NCBI RefSeq assembly: GCF_004208515.1
Contig: NZ_SGIM01000008.1
Span: 1-64,000 of the forward strand
Reading direction: 5' to 3'
Length of the DNA: 64,000 nt
DNA from: Acinetobacter halotolerans
GTDB taxonomy: Bacteria > Pseudomonadota > Gammaproteobacteria > Pseudomonadales > Moraxellaceae
Each line of letters begins with the position of its first letter. Position 1 is the first letter of the stretch. The notes beneath the pieces are model-generated. The model did not search any database. It saw only the letters and a program-made list of their open reading frames with translations, and was not told where the DNA came from. Positions 8,394 through 16,040 of the stretch are shown one piece after another. The position numbers and the translations under genes were made by a program.

Positions 8394-8981
8394 TCAACGG
8401 CTAAAACGATATTGTCGTGTGGGTGTGAGCAGGCTATCGAGTGGTTGATCCCATTTTTGACGAAATAAAGGCTCCTCCACATATTGAAATGAATGGGCGA
8501 GTCCTAAGCGGTAGGGGCGGTATTTAGCTGTTGCTAGTGTTCGATCATAAAATCCTCCGCCCATCCCAATTCGAGTCCCATTATGATCGCAGGCCAGTAA
8601 GGGCATAATCAGTAAATCTAATGTTGATATGTGCTTGCCTCGGCTTGCCATAGGTTCTTTCATCCCCAATGGGTGATGTGAAAAACGTTTATTGAAATAT
8701 TGATTTGCACTAATTTTCACCCAAACAAGGGTCTGATTCATATTGCAGATCATTGGTAGGTAAACTTGTTTTTTTTGTTGGAAACAGAGTTCTAACAGTT
8801 TTTGGGTATGTACTTCCCCAAATGCATGTAAATATAAACCAATCTTTGTTGCTGATTTAAATTTGCTCAATCGTCGAAGCTGATGTAAAACTTGAAGTTC
8901 AGCTTTTTTCTGTTCATAACGAGAAACTTGTTTTCTTTTTAAACGGAGCTGTTTTCTTAATGCGTTTAATGCGTTGCTCAT
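8394..8981 (-). CDS. fau: 5-formyltetrahydrofolate cyclo-ligase
   Basis: A 195-residue ATP-dependent cyclo-ligase (YgfA/MTHFS). It recycles 5-formyl-THF to 5,10-methenyl-THF. The basic N-terminal helix (LRKQLRLKRKQVSRYE), the PLGMKEP segment (about 103-109) and the C-terminal GTRIGMGGGFYDR phosphate/folate motif (about 135-147) identify it. In many gammaproteobacteria this gene directly follows ssrS (6S RNA) and zapA. Here 6S RNA and zapA lie about 6.5 kb away, separated by the metal/stress block. Confidence 0.9.
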   Translation of the reverse strand: MSNALNALRKQLRLKRKQVSRYEQKKAELQVLHQLRRLSKFKSATKIGLYLHAFGEVHTQKLLELCFQQKKQVYLPMICNMNQTLVWVKISANQYFNKRFSHHPLGMKEPMASRGKHISTLDLLIMPLLACDHNGTRIGMGGGFYDRTLATAKYRPYRLGLAHSFQYVEEPLFRQKWDQPLDSLLTPTRQYRFSR

Positions 8982-9148
8982 AAAGCTTTAGAAAATGGTT
9001 TTGATAAAAGAATCATACTTGATTTGTTTGTTATTAGCTTGATCGACTTCTTTGTTTTCTTAGAAGAATTATGAATGTAAAATGACTATTCGTTTCGACT
9101 AGTTTGATTTACGTCATTTATCTATTGGCTATCTTTTGCTAAATTTGA

Positions 9149-9190
9149 ATTAATCCCACAGAGGACTATATCTGTGGGATTAATTTTATG
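9149..9190. terminator. 14-bp perfect hairpin between fau and the CueR-like gene
   Basis: Arms 9149-9162 and 9171-9184 pair perfectly (ATTAATCCCACAGA and complement) around 8 bases. A short T-run follows on the plus strand and A/T-rich sequence on the minus strand. It lies downstream of the regulator gene and is its likely terminator. Confidence 0.6.
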
Positions 9191-9235
9191 GGCGCTACGT
9201 TATTAAATTTATTTAAAAAATCATTGAGGTTCAGA

Positions 9236-9622
9236 TTAGGCTTGCTGCTTTAACTCAATTAAAATAGGACAGCAATCATTTTCAGTGCTTTTACAGTCAT
9301 CTAACCAAGTTGCAAGACGTTGTTTGAGTCCTTGTAACTCCTGAATTCTCTCATCAATCTTGCTTAAACGTTGCTCGATGACCTGACGGACTTGGATACG
9401 ATCGTCTAAATTTAAGGTCAATAATTCTTTAATTTCATTGAGTTGTAAGCCTGCATCTTTGGCTTTTTGGATGAAACTCAATGTCTCCAAATCTTGTTGA
9501 TGATAATAACGATAGCTTTGCTTGGTTTCGGGCACGCGCATTAAACCAATCCGTTGATAATAACGAATCGTTTCGACATTGATATCACATGCCTTTGCTA
9601 ATTTACCGATAGTAAGGTCCAC
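9236..9622 (-). CDS. MerR-family Cu(I)/Ag(I)-type regulator (CueR-like)
   Basis: A 128-residue MerR protein: N-terminal winged HTH (TIGKLAKACDINVETIRYYQRIGLM), a dimerisation helix (about 75-105) and a C-terminal metal loop with Cys110-x7-Cys118 (plus Cys117). The C-x7-C spacing matches the Cu(I) loop of E. coli CueR (Cys112/Cys120). The position aligning with CueR Ser77, which is Cys in divalent-metal sensors such as ZntR, is Arg75 here, so divalent metals are unlikely ligands. It is divergent from the P-type ATPase and probably activates it by DNA distortion at the palindromic spacer 9674-9691. Confidence 0.85.
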   Translation of the reverse strand: MDLTIGKLAKACDINVETIRYYQRIGLMRVPETKQSYRYYHQQDLETLSFIQKAKDAGLQLNEIKELLTLNLDDRIQVRQVIEQRLSKIDERIQELQGLKQRLATWLDDCKSTENDCCPILIELKQQA

Positions 9623-9668
9623 GCTATGCTCCTAAAATCATGCATTTAAAAATCATTCTCAAAAGTGC

Positions 9669-9700
9669 TTGACTCTGTACCTAGGTACAGACTTTATCCT
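9669..9700 (+). promoter_or_regulatory. MerR-type promoter/operator of the Cu/Ag ATPase gene
   Basis: A -35 TTGACT (9669-9674) and a -10-like TATCCT (9695-9700) are separated by an overlong spacer (20 bp) that contains a perfect palindrome, TCTGTACCTAGGTACAGA (9674-9691). Long spacers with a dyad are the hallmark of MerR-family activated promoters. The start codon is at 9734. Confidence 0.75.
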
Positions 9701-9733
9701 ACACTTATCGAGTAATAAAAGATAGGTCGAACC

Positions 9734-12253
9734 ATGACTCAACATGAGACTTCATCATGCTGTTCAAAAGACAAGCAAGTTAAAAAAAATGCTAGTGACG
9801 ATGCTAAAACAGCGCAAGTAAATGAATCCGTCACGGCTTCATCTTGTTGTGCACCTAAACCTAATGAACCAAAGAAAAGTTCATGTTGTGATTCTAAAAC
9901 TGAATCACAACCTATTAAAGAACAAGTAAAAAAATCATCCTGTTGCGGTGGAGGACAAAGCCATCACCACCATGTAGCCGCCGATGGCCAAACCGAGATC
10001 GATCCAGTCTGTGGCATGTCAGTCAAGACCACGACTGATTTAAAAACGGAATATGAAGGGAAAACTTACTATTTCTGTAACCCATCTTGCTTAGAGAAAT
10101 TTAAACATGATCCAGCGTTTTATTTAGTCCCTGTGGACCAACGCCCAGTACCCGAAGGGGCAATGGATATGGATTATACCTGTCCAATGGACCCAGAGAT
10201 TGTGCAAAAAGGGCCGGGTACTTGTCCGATTTGCGGTATGGCGCTTGAGCCGATGCAACCGACTTTAGATGAAGGTCCAAATCCTGAACTGGTTGATTTT
10301 AGTCGACGTTTTTGGACAACTTTGCCTTTAAGTTTATTGGTGATGATCTTAGCGATGGGCTCACATATTCACGCTTTTATCTCACCACATATTCAGCCAT
10401 GGATTGAGTTGGTGCTCAGTTTACCTGTGGTGTTATGGGCAGGTTATCCAATTTTACAGCGTTGCTTAATCTCCTATAAAACGGGTCATCTCAATATGTG
10501 GAGTTTGATCGGTGTCGGTGTGTTCGCGGCATTTATTTATAGTGTGGTTGCAACAGTCTTTCCATCAGTCATTCCTGTTGAAGCCAAAACAGGGCATGGT
10601 GTCGCTGTATATTTTGAAGCAGCCTGTATGATTGTGTCTTTGAGTTTGCTGGGACAGGTTCTTGAGCTAAAAGCACGTTCCCAAACGGCCAATTCATTAA
10701 AAGCACTGTTACGTTTACAACCTGCCAAAGCCAAATTGGTGCAGCACGATCAAGTTGTGGATGTTGATATTGCCATGGTCAAACAAGGCGATATTTTGCA
10801 AATTTCATCGGGTGAGCAAATCCCTTTAGATGGCGTCGTGGTTGATGGAAAAACCTATGTCGATGAGTCGATGATGACAGGTGAACCTGTGCCTGTGAAA
10901 AAGCAAAAAGATGATCAAGTGATTGGTGGAACGATTAATCAGCAAGGTTCTATTCGTATTCAAACAACTGCTGTTGGAACCAATACCACTTTAGCCAAAA
11001 TGATTCAGACTGTAGCAGATGCACAGCGCTCTAAAGCACCGTTGCAACGTATCGCGGATGTCGTGGCGAAATACTTTGTGATTGCGGTACTTACGATCAG
11101 CGTGTTGACCTTCATCGCATGGATGGTTTTTGGTCAAGCACAGTTTGATTTGGCTTTGATGTGTGCGGTAGCCGTTTTAATTATTGCCTGTCCATGTGCT
11201 TTAGGCTTGGCAACACCAATGTCAGTGATGGCAACCACAGGTCGTGCAGCCCAAAAAGGGGTGCTATTTAAAGATGCTGAAGCGATTGAAGCATTAAGCA
11301 AAGTAAACACCTTGATTATTGATAAAACAGGCACACTGACTGAAGGTAAACCTAGCTTAAAAGAAATTCAGCCATTATCGACGACTTATACTCAGGCACA
11401 AATTGAGCTATGGATTGCCTCGATTGAGCAATATTCAAGCCATCCGATTGCTCAGACTTTGACTAAATTGGTAGATGCAAATCAATTACTTAATGTGACT
11501 GACTTTGAAGATGTGACAGGTTTCGGCGTCAAAGGCAATATTGATGGCAAAATGCTATACATTGGTAGCCAAAAATTGGTTGAGCAGCTCGATTTAACAT
11601 TCAGTGACGATTTAACCAAAACGCTAGACCAAAAACGGTCACAGGGTGATGTCATTAGCTTCCTGATGTCAGAACAAGAACTAATTGCTTATGTTTCGAT
11701 TCATGATGCGATTAAACAAAATGCCAAAGCTGTGATTGATCAACTCCATGCAGATGGTGTTGAAGTGATTATGGCGACAGGTGATCATGAGAAAAATGCA
11801 AAAATGGTCGCTGATGCTTTAGGAATCAAGCAGGTTCATGGCAATCTTGATCCGAAGCAAAAACTTGAGATCGTCAAACTGGCGCAAGCGCAAGGCAACA
11901 TCGTCGCAATGGCAGGGGATGGAATTAATGATGCCCCCGCACTTGCACAGGCTAATGTCGGGATTGCAATGGGTACAGGCACGGATATCGCTAAACAAAC
12001 GGCACAAGTCACCTTAGTCAAAGGCGATATGCAAGGGATTGGTCAAGCGCTGCATATGGCGAAACTTGGTGTGAGAAACATGAAGCAGAATCTTGCATTT
12101 TCCTTTGTTTATAATGGATTGGGTGTGCCCGTTGCAGCAGGGATCTTCTTTCCATTAACTGGGCTATTACTCACGCCGATGTTTGCAGCAGTAGCGATGT
12201 CGCTGAGTTCATTGTCTGTTGTGGTGAATGCCTTGCGCCTAAACCGCTCTTAA
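9734..12253 (+). CDS. copA: Cu(I)/Ag(I)-translocating P1B-type ATPase with Cys/His-rich N-terminal tail
   Basis: An 839-residue heavy-metal ATPase exporting monovalent copper or silver across the inner membrane. The N-terminus is unusual. Four Ser-Ser-Cys-Cys motifs (Cys pairs 9/10, 38/39, 51/52, 70/71) are spaced through a Lys-rich linker, then His77-80, a YHS domain (DPVCGM at 90, about 90-135) and a heavy-metal-binding domain (YTCPMDPE...GTCPICGM, about 148-173) in place of the usual CxxC HMA domains. The membrane CPC motif is Cys486-Pro-Cys488, the phosphorylated Asp is Asp530 in DKTGT, and GDGINDAP marks the hinge. YN (TM7) and MSLSS (TM8) features support class P1B-1. The CueR-like regulator is divergent. 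The symbol is by function; SilP/CopA assignment is not resolved. Confidence 0.92.
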   Translation: MTQHETSSCCSKDKQVKKNASDDAKTAQVNESVTASSCCAPKPNEPKKSSCCDSKTESQPIKEQVKKSSCCGGGQSHHHHVAADGQTEIDPVCGMSVKTTTDLKTEYEGKTYYFCNPSCLEKFKHDPAFYLVPVDQRPVPEGAMDMDYTCPMDPEIVQKGPGTCPICGMALEPMQPTLDEGPNPELVDFSRRFWTTLPLSLLVMILAMGSHIHAFISPHIQPWIELVLSLPVVLWAGYPILQRCLISYKTGHLNMWSLIGVGVFAAFIYSVVATVFPSVIPVEAKTGHGVAVYFEAACMIVSLSLLGQVLELKARSQTANSLKALLRLQPAKAKLVQHDQVVDVDIAMVKQGDILQISSGEQIPLDGVVVDGKTYVDESMMTGEPVPVKKQKDDQVIGGTINQQGSIRIQTTAVGTNTTLAKMIQTVADAQRSKAPLQRIADVVAKYFVIAVLTISVLTFIAWMVFGQAQFDLALMCAVAVLIIACPCALGLATPMSVMATTGRAAQKGVLFKDAEAIEALSKVNTLIIDKTGTLTEGKPSLKEIQPLSTTYTQAQIELWIASIEQYSSHPIAQTLTKLVDANQLLNVTDFEDVTGFGVKGNIDGKMLYIGSQKLVEQLDLTFSDDLTKTLDQKRSQGDVISFLMSEQELIAYVSIHDAIKQNAKAVIDQLHADGVEVIMATGDHEKNAKMVADALGIKQVHGNLDPKQKLEIVKLAQAQGNIVAMAGDGINDAPALAQANVGIAMGTGTDIAKQTAQVTLVKGDMQGIGQALHMAKLGVRNMKQNLAFSFVYNGLGVPVAAGIFFPLTGLLLTPMFAAVAMSLSSLSVVVNALRLNRS

Positions 12254-12278
12254 GCTTTCCTTTTCATTGCTGTAAGTT

Positions 12279-12311
12279 CGCTGTCTAGTTTTAGAGCTGG
12301 ACAGCTTTTTT
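12279..12311 (+). terminator. Terminator of the Cu/Ag ATPase gene
   Basis: Stem GCTGTC (12279-12284)/GACAGC (12299-12304) followed by a T-run of at least six bases. Confidence 0.65.
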
Positions 12312-12413
12312 ATGGGCTAATATGACTATTCTGCCCAAAGCTAGAGTCATTGGGTCAATTTTATTTGCTTCTGATTTGCTTAGTGTGAAATGATAATTCA
12401 CAGGAGTGAAAAG

Positions 12414-13667
12414 ATGTTTGTGCAACAACAAAAAAAACTGCAATACAACAACTGGATCCGATCATTCTCGCTTGCATCTACATTGGCAGCTTCATTGTTG
12501 ATCTCATCTAGCCTACACGCTGCGCCAGCCGAGAAGCTTGATCTTACTTTATCTCAGCATTCGCAAAATAAAATCAAAACCTTGCTCAACGACCCAAAAA
12601 TTTGGAAGCAGATTCCAAAACAAGTAACTTTATGTGTGTATTCACCGAATGGGGAACATGGTGAAGCATTTCAACAAGCCACCAGTTATATCAGTGAATT
12701 GCCACGTATTGTCAGAATCGCTAAACAATATGGGGTCAATATGAATATTACTCGACCTTCCAATTTACAGCTCAAGATTGATCTGGACTATCCAAAATTA
12801 AAACAAAATGCATCGACCATGGTGACACTCAAAGTTTATACCAATGAAGCTGTGTTAACGGAGGACTTTCGCAGCAAACGTTGTGATGGTGCAGGGATTA
12901 GTAATTTAAGAGCAAGACAATTTAATCCGTTTGTGGGTAGTATTGATGCGATTGGTGCATTACAAAATTACAAGCAACTTACCTCAGTGATTCAATTATT
13001 AGCACACCCTAAATTTGATGACAAAATGATTAACCATGATTATGAAGTCGTGGGCGTTGTACCGCTTGGTGCTGCTTATATCATGGTAAGTGATCGAAAT
13101 ATTAATACACTCGCAAAAGCCGCTGGGCGAAAAATCGCAGTATTCTCATTTGATCCAACGCAAAAGAAATTGGCTCAAAATGTAGGAGCACAAGCCATTT
13201 CAGTGGATTTAGCAACCGTAGGACCTAAATTCAACAATAGAGAAGTCGAAATCATGGCTGGCCCTGCGATTTTGTTTGATCCTCTAGAATTACATAAGGG
13301 CATGACGGATAAATCAGGAAAAATTGCAGGTGGAATTATTCGTTTTCCTGTTGTACAAGTGACGGGAACTTTGATTATGCATCGGAATAAATTCCCAGCA
13401 GGAATGGGACCGATTGCACGAGAAATCATCTCTAAACAATTGCAGCCCGCTTTTGATTTTGTGGACAAAATTGAAAAAGATATTCCTGAAAAATACTGGA
13501 TGGATATTTATGAGAGTGAAAAACCCGGCTATATGCGACTGATGCGAGAAGCACGTATTCAAATGACCAAAGAAGGTTACTACGATAAAGACATGATGAA
13601 GTTGCTGAAACAAGTGCGTTGTTCACAACAACCGACCCATTTTGAATGTGCATTGAATGATGAGTAA
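12414..13667 (+). CDS. Putative periplasmic solute-binding protein (DUF6091, AdeT-like)
   Basis: A 417-residue secreted protein. I use ATG 12414 rather than the more upstream ATG 12390 because CAGGAG lies seven bases before it. The signal peptide spans about 1-37 (cleavage near LHA-AP). The body resembles the DUF6091 family common in Acinetobacter, with the typical RCDGAGISNLRARQFNPFVGSIDAIGA-like segment (about 156-182) and overall similarity to TRAP/DctP-type periplasmic binding proteins. Related proteins have been labelled AdeT and RND efflux components, but nothing here looks like an RND pump. No membrane transporter subunit is adjacent. Position after the Cu/Ag ATPase suggests, without proving, a metal-related role. 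Its own terminator follows. Confidence 0.75.
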   Translation: MFVQQQKKLQYNNWIRSFSLASTLAASLLISSSLHAAPAEKLDLTLSQHSQNKIKTLLNDPKIWKQIPKQVTLCVYSPNGEHGEAFQQATSYISELPRIVRIAKQYGVNMNITRPSNLQLKIDLDYPKLKQNASTMVTLKVYTNEAVLTEDFRSKRCDGAGISNLRARQFNPFVGSIDAIGALQNYKQLTSVIQLLAHPKFDDKMINHDYEVVGVVPLGAAYIMVSDRNINTLAKAAGRKIAVFSFDPTQKKLAQNVGAQAISVDLATVGPKFNNREVEIMAGPAILFDPLELHKGMTDKSGKIAGGIIRFPVVQVTGTLIMHRNKFPAGMGPIAREIISKQLQPAFDFVDKIEKDIPEKYWMDIYESEKPGYMRLMREARIQMTKEGYYDKDMMKLLKQVRCSQQPTHFECALNDE

Positions 13668-13710
13668 TTTTTTATCAATCGACTAATTGTTATTTAAGTC
13701 TAAGTTTAAT

Positions 13711-13746
13711 TTAAAGATCTCAGCGCGATATCTGAGATCTTTAATT
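13711..13746 (+). terminator. Terminator after the DUF6091 gene
   Basis: A perfect 13-bp stem 13711-13723/13732-13744 with an 8-base loop, 43 bases after the stop codon; T-poor tail. Confidence 0.65.
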
Positions 13747-13896
13747 ATAAAGAGCATATTAATTCAAATTTTTAATCATTATTTTGATTTAACTCAATGT
13801 CTACATTTCTTACTTTTAATAACTTAATGTTTCTAGTTCATATGCATTTATCTGAATAAATTGATAGGTAATCAGTTTTTTGTGGTGGTTTTGCCA

Positions 13897-14229
13897 ATGA
13901 ATCTAATTGATTTTTCAGCATGTAGTAAAGCTTGTATGGACTGTTCACTGACATGTACGACATGCGCTGCCTCTTGTATTGAAGAAGGTGGAATGGAAGA
14001 AATGATGAAAGAATGTATCAAGAGATGTTTGGAGTGTGCTGATATTTGTAATTTATGTGCGAGAACAAATCAAAGAGGATCAGCTTTTTTTAGTGATATA
14101 TGTAGTTTCTGTGCCGATATTTGCGATTATTGTGCGGCAGAATGTTCTAAGCATACATCAAATCATTGCCAGCAATGCGCTAAAGTCTGTCAACAATGTG
14201 CATTAGAATGTCGAAAAATGGCAGTCTAA
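13897..14229 (+). CDS. Cys-rich four-helix-bundle copper-storage protein (Csp, DUF326)
   Basis: A 110-residue protein with 21 cysteines, mostly in CxxC and CxxxC patterns along four predicted helices (for example SACSKACMDCSLTCTTC and ICSFCADICDYC). This is the pattern of the Csp/DUF326 four-helix bundle whose core stores many Cu(I) ions. No signal peptide is visible, so it should be cytosolic like Csp3. I start at ATG 13897; the frame extends to a TTG at 13861 with no ribosome site, and that extension would add hydrophobic residues unlike the family. Placement near the Cu/Ag ATPase supports a buffering role paired with export. Confidence 0.85.
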   Translation: MNLIDFSACSKACMDCSLTCTTCAASCIEEGGMEEMMKECIKRCLECADICNLCARTNQRGSAFFSDICSFCADICDYCAAECSKHTSNHCQQCAKVCQQCALECRKMAV

Positions 14230-14398
14230 TTGCTTATTTAGATCGGTTGAATATATTTCATAAGAATTGATATGTTGAATTAAAATAATGATCAAAACTC
14301 TAATTTAATATTAAATTAAAAAGAATATGGACGTAATTGAACTATATCTAGAAAAGTGGAAAATATTAGTTTAAGTAGAGTGGTACTTTTTAGATTAT

Positions 14399-14455
14399 TA
14401 AAAACCCATTAAAAAGAAAAGCTTAAGTTTATCTATTTAATGGGTTTTTAGTATA
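14399..14455. terminator. Bidirectional terminator between csp and the stress-protein gene
   Basis: A perfect 15-bp stem 14399-14413/14436-14450 with a 22-base loop, between convergent genes. Confidence 0.75.
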
Positions 14456-14460
14456 TTACT

Positions 14461-14949
14461 TTATAAAGTTATATTTTTAGTGGTTCCAAGTTCCTCTGAG
14501 TCACCTGTGACGGAGGCCTTAGCAAGTTTATATAAGGTGGTAAGTGTACCAGCACCTTTCCAGTATTGAGCACCATTACAAGCCACTCTAATTAATTGAA
14601 TGTCCGGATCTGATTTACCATGTTCAAAGAATGCTTCATATGTGGGTGACCAAATTTCATCAAGTATCACTGGATCTACAACATTTTCAGCTATGCCGTT
14701 GATTGAAACATAATCATTGTTGCTAGGATTGCTATATCCTAAATTAACTTGAGGGTTGTAGGGGATATTTTTTACTAATTCTGATTTTTTTGATCCTAAA
14801 AACCAAACAATTCCATTAAATTCACTATTTTGTGTCGTCATCGGAATAGAATGTAAATGGCCTTCTTCGGTTATAAAGGTAATCATTGCAAATTTAATAT
14901 CTTTAAGTAGCTGATTTAACTCTTGATAATCTTTATTGGTACTGTTCAT
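14461..14949 (-). CDS. General stress protein 26-like flavin/PNPOx split-barrel protein
   Basis: A 162-residue pyridoxamine-5'-phosphate-oxidase-like split barrel of the GS26 type. Supporting segments are IKFAMITFITEEGHLHSIPMTT, IVWFLGSKKSELVKNI, VNLGYSNPSNNDYVSINGIAEN and the C-terminal AQYWKGAG. Family members bind FMN or FAD and are induced by stress; the reaction is mostly unknown. AAGGAG lies about nine bases before ATG 14949. It is monocistronic, convergent with the csp gene, with a long untranscribed-looking region upstream. Confidence 0.85.
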   Translation of the reverse strand: MNSTNKDYQELNQLLKDIKFAMITFITEEGHLHSIPMTTQNSEFNGIVWFLGSKKSELVKNIPYNPQVNLGYSNPSNNDYVSINGIAENVVDPVILDEIWSPTYEAFFEHGKSDPDIQLIRVACNGAQYWKGAGTLTTLYKLAKASVTGDSEELGTTKNITL

Positions 14950-15480
14950 TTTTGAATACTCCTTAAGCTTAAAATACTAATATCCATTAAAAGAATAAAT
15001 CGAAAGGTTTTCTTTTGTGGTTTATTTGTTTTGTAGTTATAGGAGTAATTAAAAAATGTAATTTAATGAGTAAGTAGGCTGATTATTCGTGTAGTTAATT
15101 TGAATAAAATGCTTTTATGTTTTATTGGGGGTATCTTATTTTTTGTAAACTAAAATATAAGGTTTAAATTGATAAGTGGAGTGTTAATAATAATTATCTG
15201 TGGTGTTAAATATGCTTTTAATAGCTATTTTAGGTATATCTAAACGAAAGGTAAGTATATTCTTTTTAAAAAATTATGGATTAACAGTTGATGGAAGGCA
15301 TCTTTTAGGTGATAGCTATAAAAAAACTTTGAATGAGCAGTAATTAGATGATGTTAATCACCAATAGCAAACAATTCTAGGGAGTTAGGTTTAAGCTACA
15401 ACGAAGAAAAAGTAGCTTTTAGTAAAAGATTTTAAGTCTGTAATATTTATTATAAGTTATTGTTATTTAATAAAAATAAA
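14950..15480. other. A+T-rich intergenic region, no supported gene
   Basis: About 530 bases between the divergent stress-protein promoter and the 3' end of 6S RNA. A 43-codon ATG frame (15212-15343) without a ribosome site is the only ORF of note and is not supported. The sequence is A+T-rich relative to neighbours and may be a remnant of the insertion that separated ssrS from fau. Confidence 0.4.
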
Positions 15481-15663
15481 GTACTCCAGAGATGCCGCTG
15501 CATGTCGTTACCCTTGAACCCTAAAGTTCAAGGTGGAGGGCGCCGCATACTTGCTGGGTTTTCTGCACGGGGCAGACATACACTCTAAATATACAGAACA
15601 CCATCCTAAAGTGATGATATCGGCTCAGGGGAATCGGACCCGCTGGCGAACATCCTAGAGACA
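15481..15663 (-). ncRNA. ssrS: 6S RNA
   Basis: Read on the minus strand, the region matches the 6S RNA layout. The 5' arm has GGATGTTCGC and a CCCCTGAGCCGATAT block that is nearly identical to the E. coli one. There is a large central bubble, a CACCTTGAAC...GGGTTCAAGGGT hairpin, and a 3' arm GCAGCGGCATCTCTGGAG that closes the terminal stem. 6S RNA binds sigma-70 RNA polymerase holoenzyme as an open-promoter mimic in stationary phase. It lies downstream of zapA in the same orientation, the conserved zapA-ssrS linkage. Ends are approximate within a few bases. Confidence 0.92.
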
Positions 15664-15668
15664 GTTTT

Positions 15669-15696
15669 AGTATAACTGATCTTGACCTGATGACAA
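15669..15696 (-). promoter_or_regulatory. Sigma-70 promoter of ssrS
   Basis: On the minus strand TTGTCA (15691-15696) and TATACT (15669-15674) are separated by 16 bp, and the -10 ends about 6 bases before the inferred 5' end of 6S RNA. Confidence 0.65.
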
Positions 15697-15750
15697 TGTC
15701 TGCATGTAAAGATACTTACTAATTGATGAGGCTTTGTGCAATTGTCAGAT

Positions 15751-16038
15751 TTATTGAACAGTTTGCTCGACATCTTCCAAAATTGTTTGAAGGAGATGTT
15801 CACAGTGCGCGTATTGCTGCAAAGATTTATTTAAACTAAATACTTCCTGAGCCATTTGTAGCGCAACCATAATGACTAACTTATTGTGTTCTACACGAGG
15901 GGCACTTCGACGCATGTCATGAAACTTTTGATTGAGTAATTCAGCAGCGCGTTCTAACTCTTCACGTTTGTCTTCAGTGGTATTTAAGCGAAAAGTCTGT
16001 TCAATTAAACGTAGTTCAACAACGATAGGTTCACTCAT
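15751..16038 (-). CDS. zapA: Cell division protein ZapA
   Basis: A 95-residue ZapA. It binds FtsZ at midcell and promotes protofilament bundling. The start MSEPIVVELRLIEQTFRLN, the acidic helix KREELERAAELLNQKFHDMR and the C-terminal coiled coil (about 50-95) are typical. It lies two bases downstream of the coiled-coil gene 16041-16595 and upstream of ssrS, the usual order. Confidence 0.92.
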   Translation of the reverse strand: MSEPIVVELRLIEQTFRLNTTEDKREELERAAELLNQKFHDMRRSAPRVEHNKLVIMVALQMAQEVFSLNKSLQQYAHCEHLLQTILEDVEQTVQ

Positions 16039-16040
16039 GA

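Noticed and set aside
9734..12253. Sensor or chaperone gene fused to the ATPase N-terminus
   Set aside because: The YHS and metal-binding modules are known accessory domains of this ATPase class, so this is one protein and not a fusion of unrelated genes.
15212..15343. 43-codon ATG frame in the spacer before 6S RNA
   Set aside because: No ribosome site and no recognisable protein features.
15606..15803. 65-residue minus-strand ORF across the 6S RNA 5' part
   Set aside because: It overlaps conserved 6S RNA and the end of zapA and has no coding-like composition.
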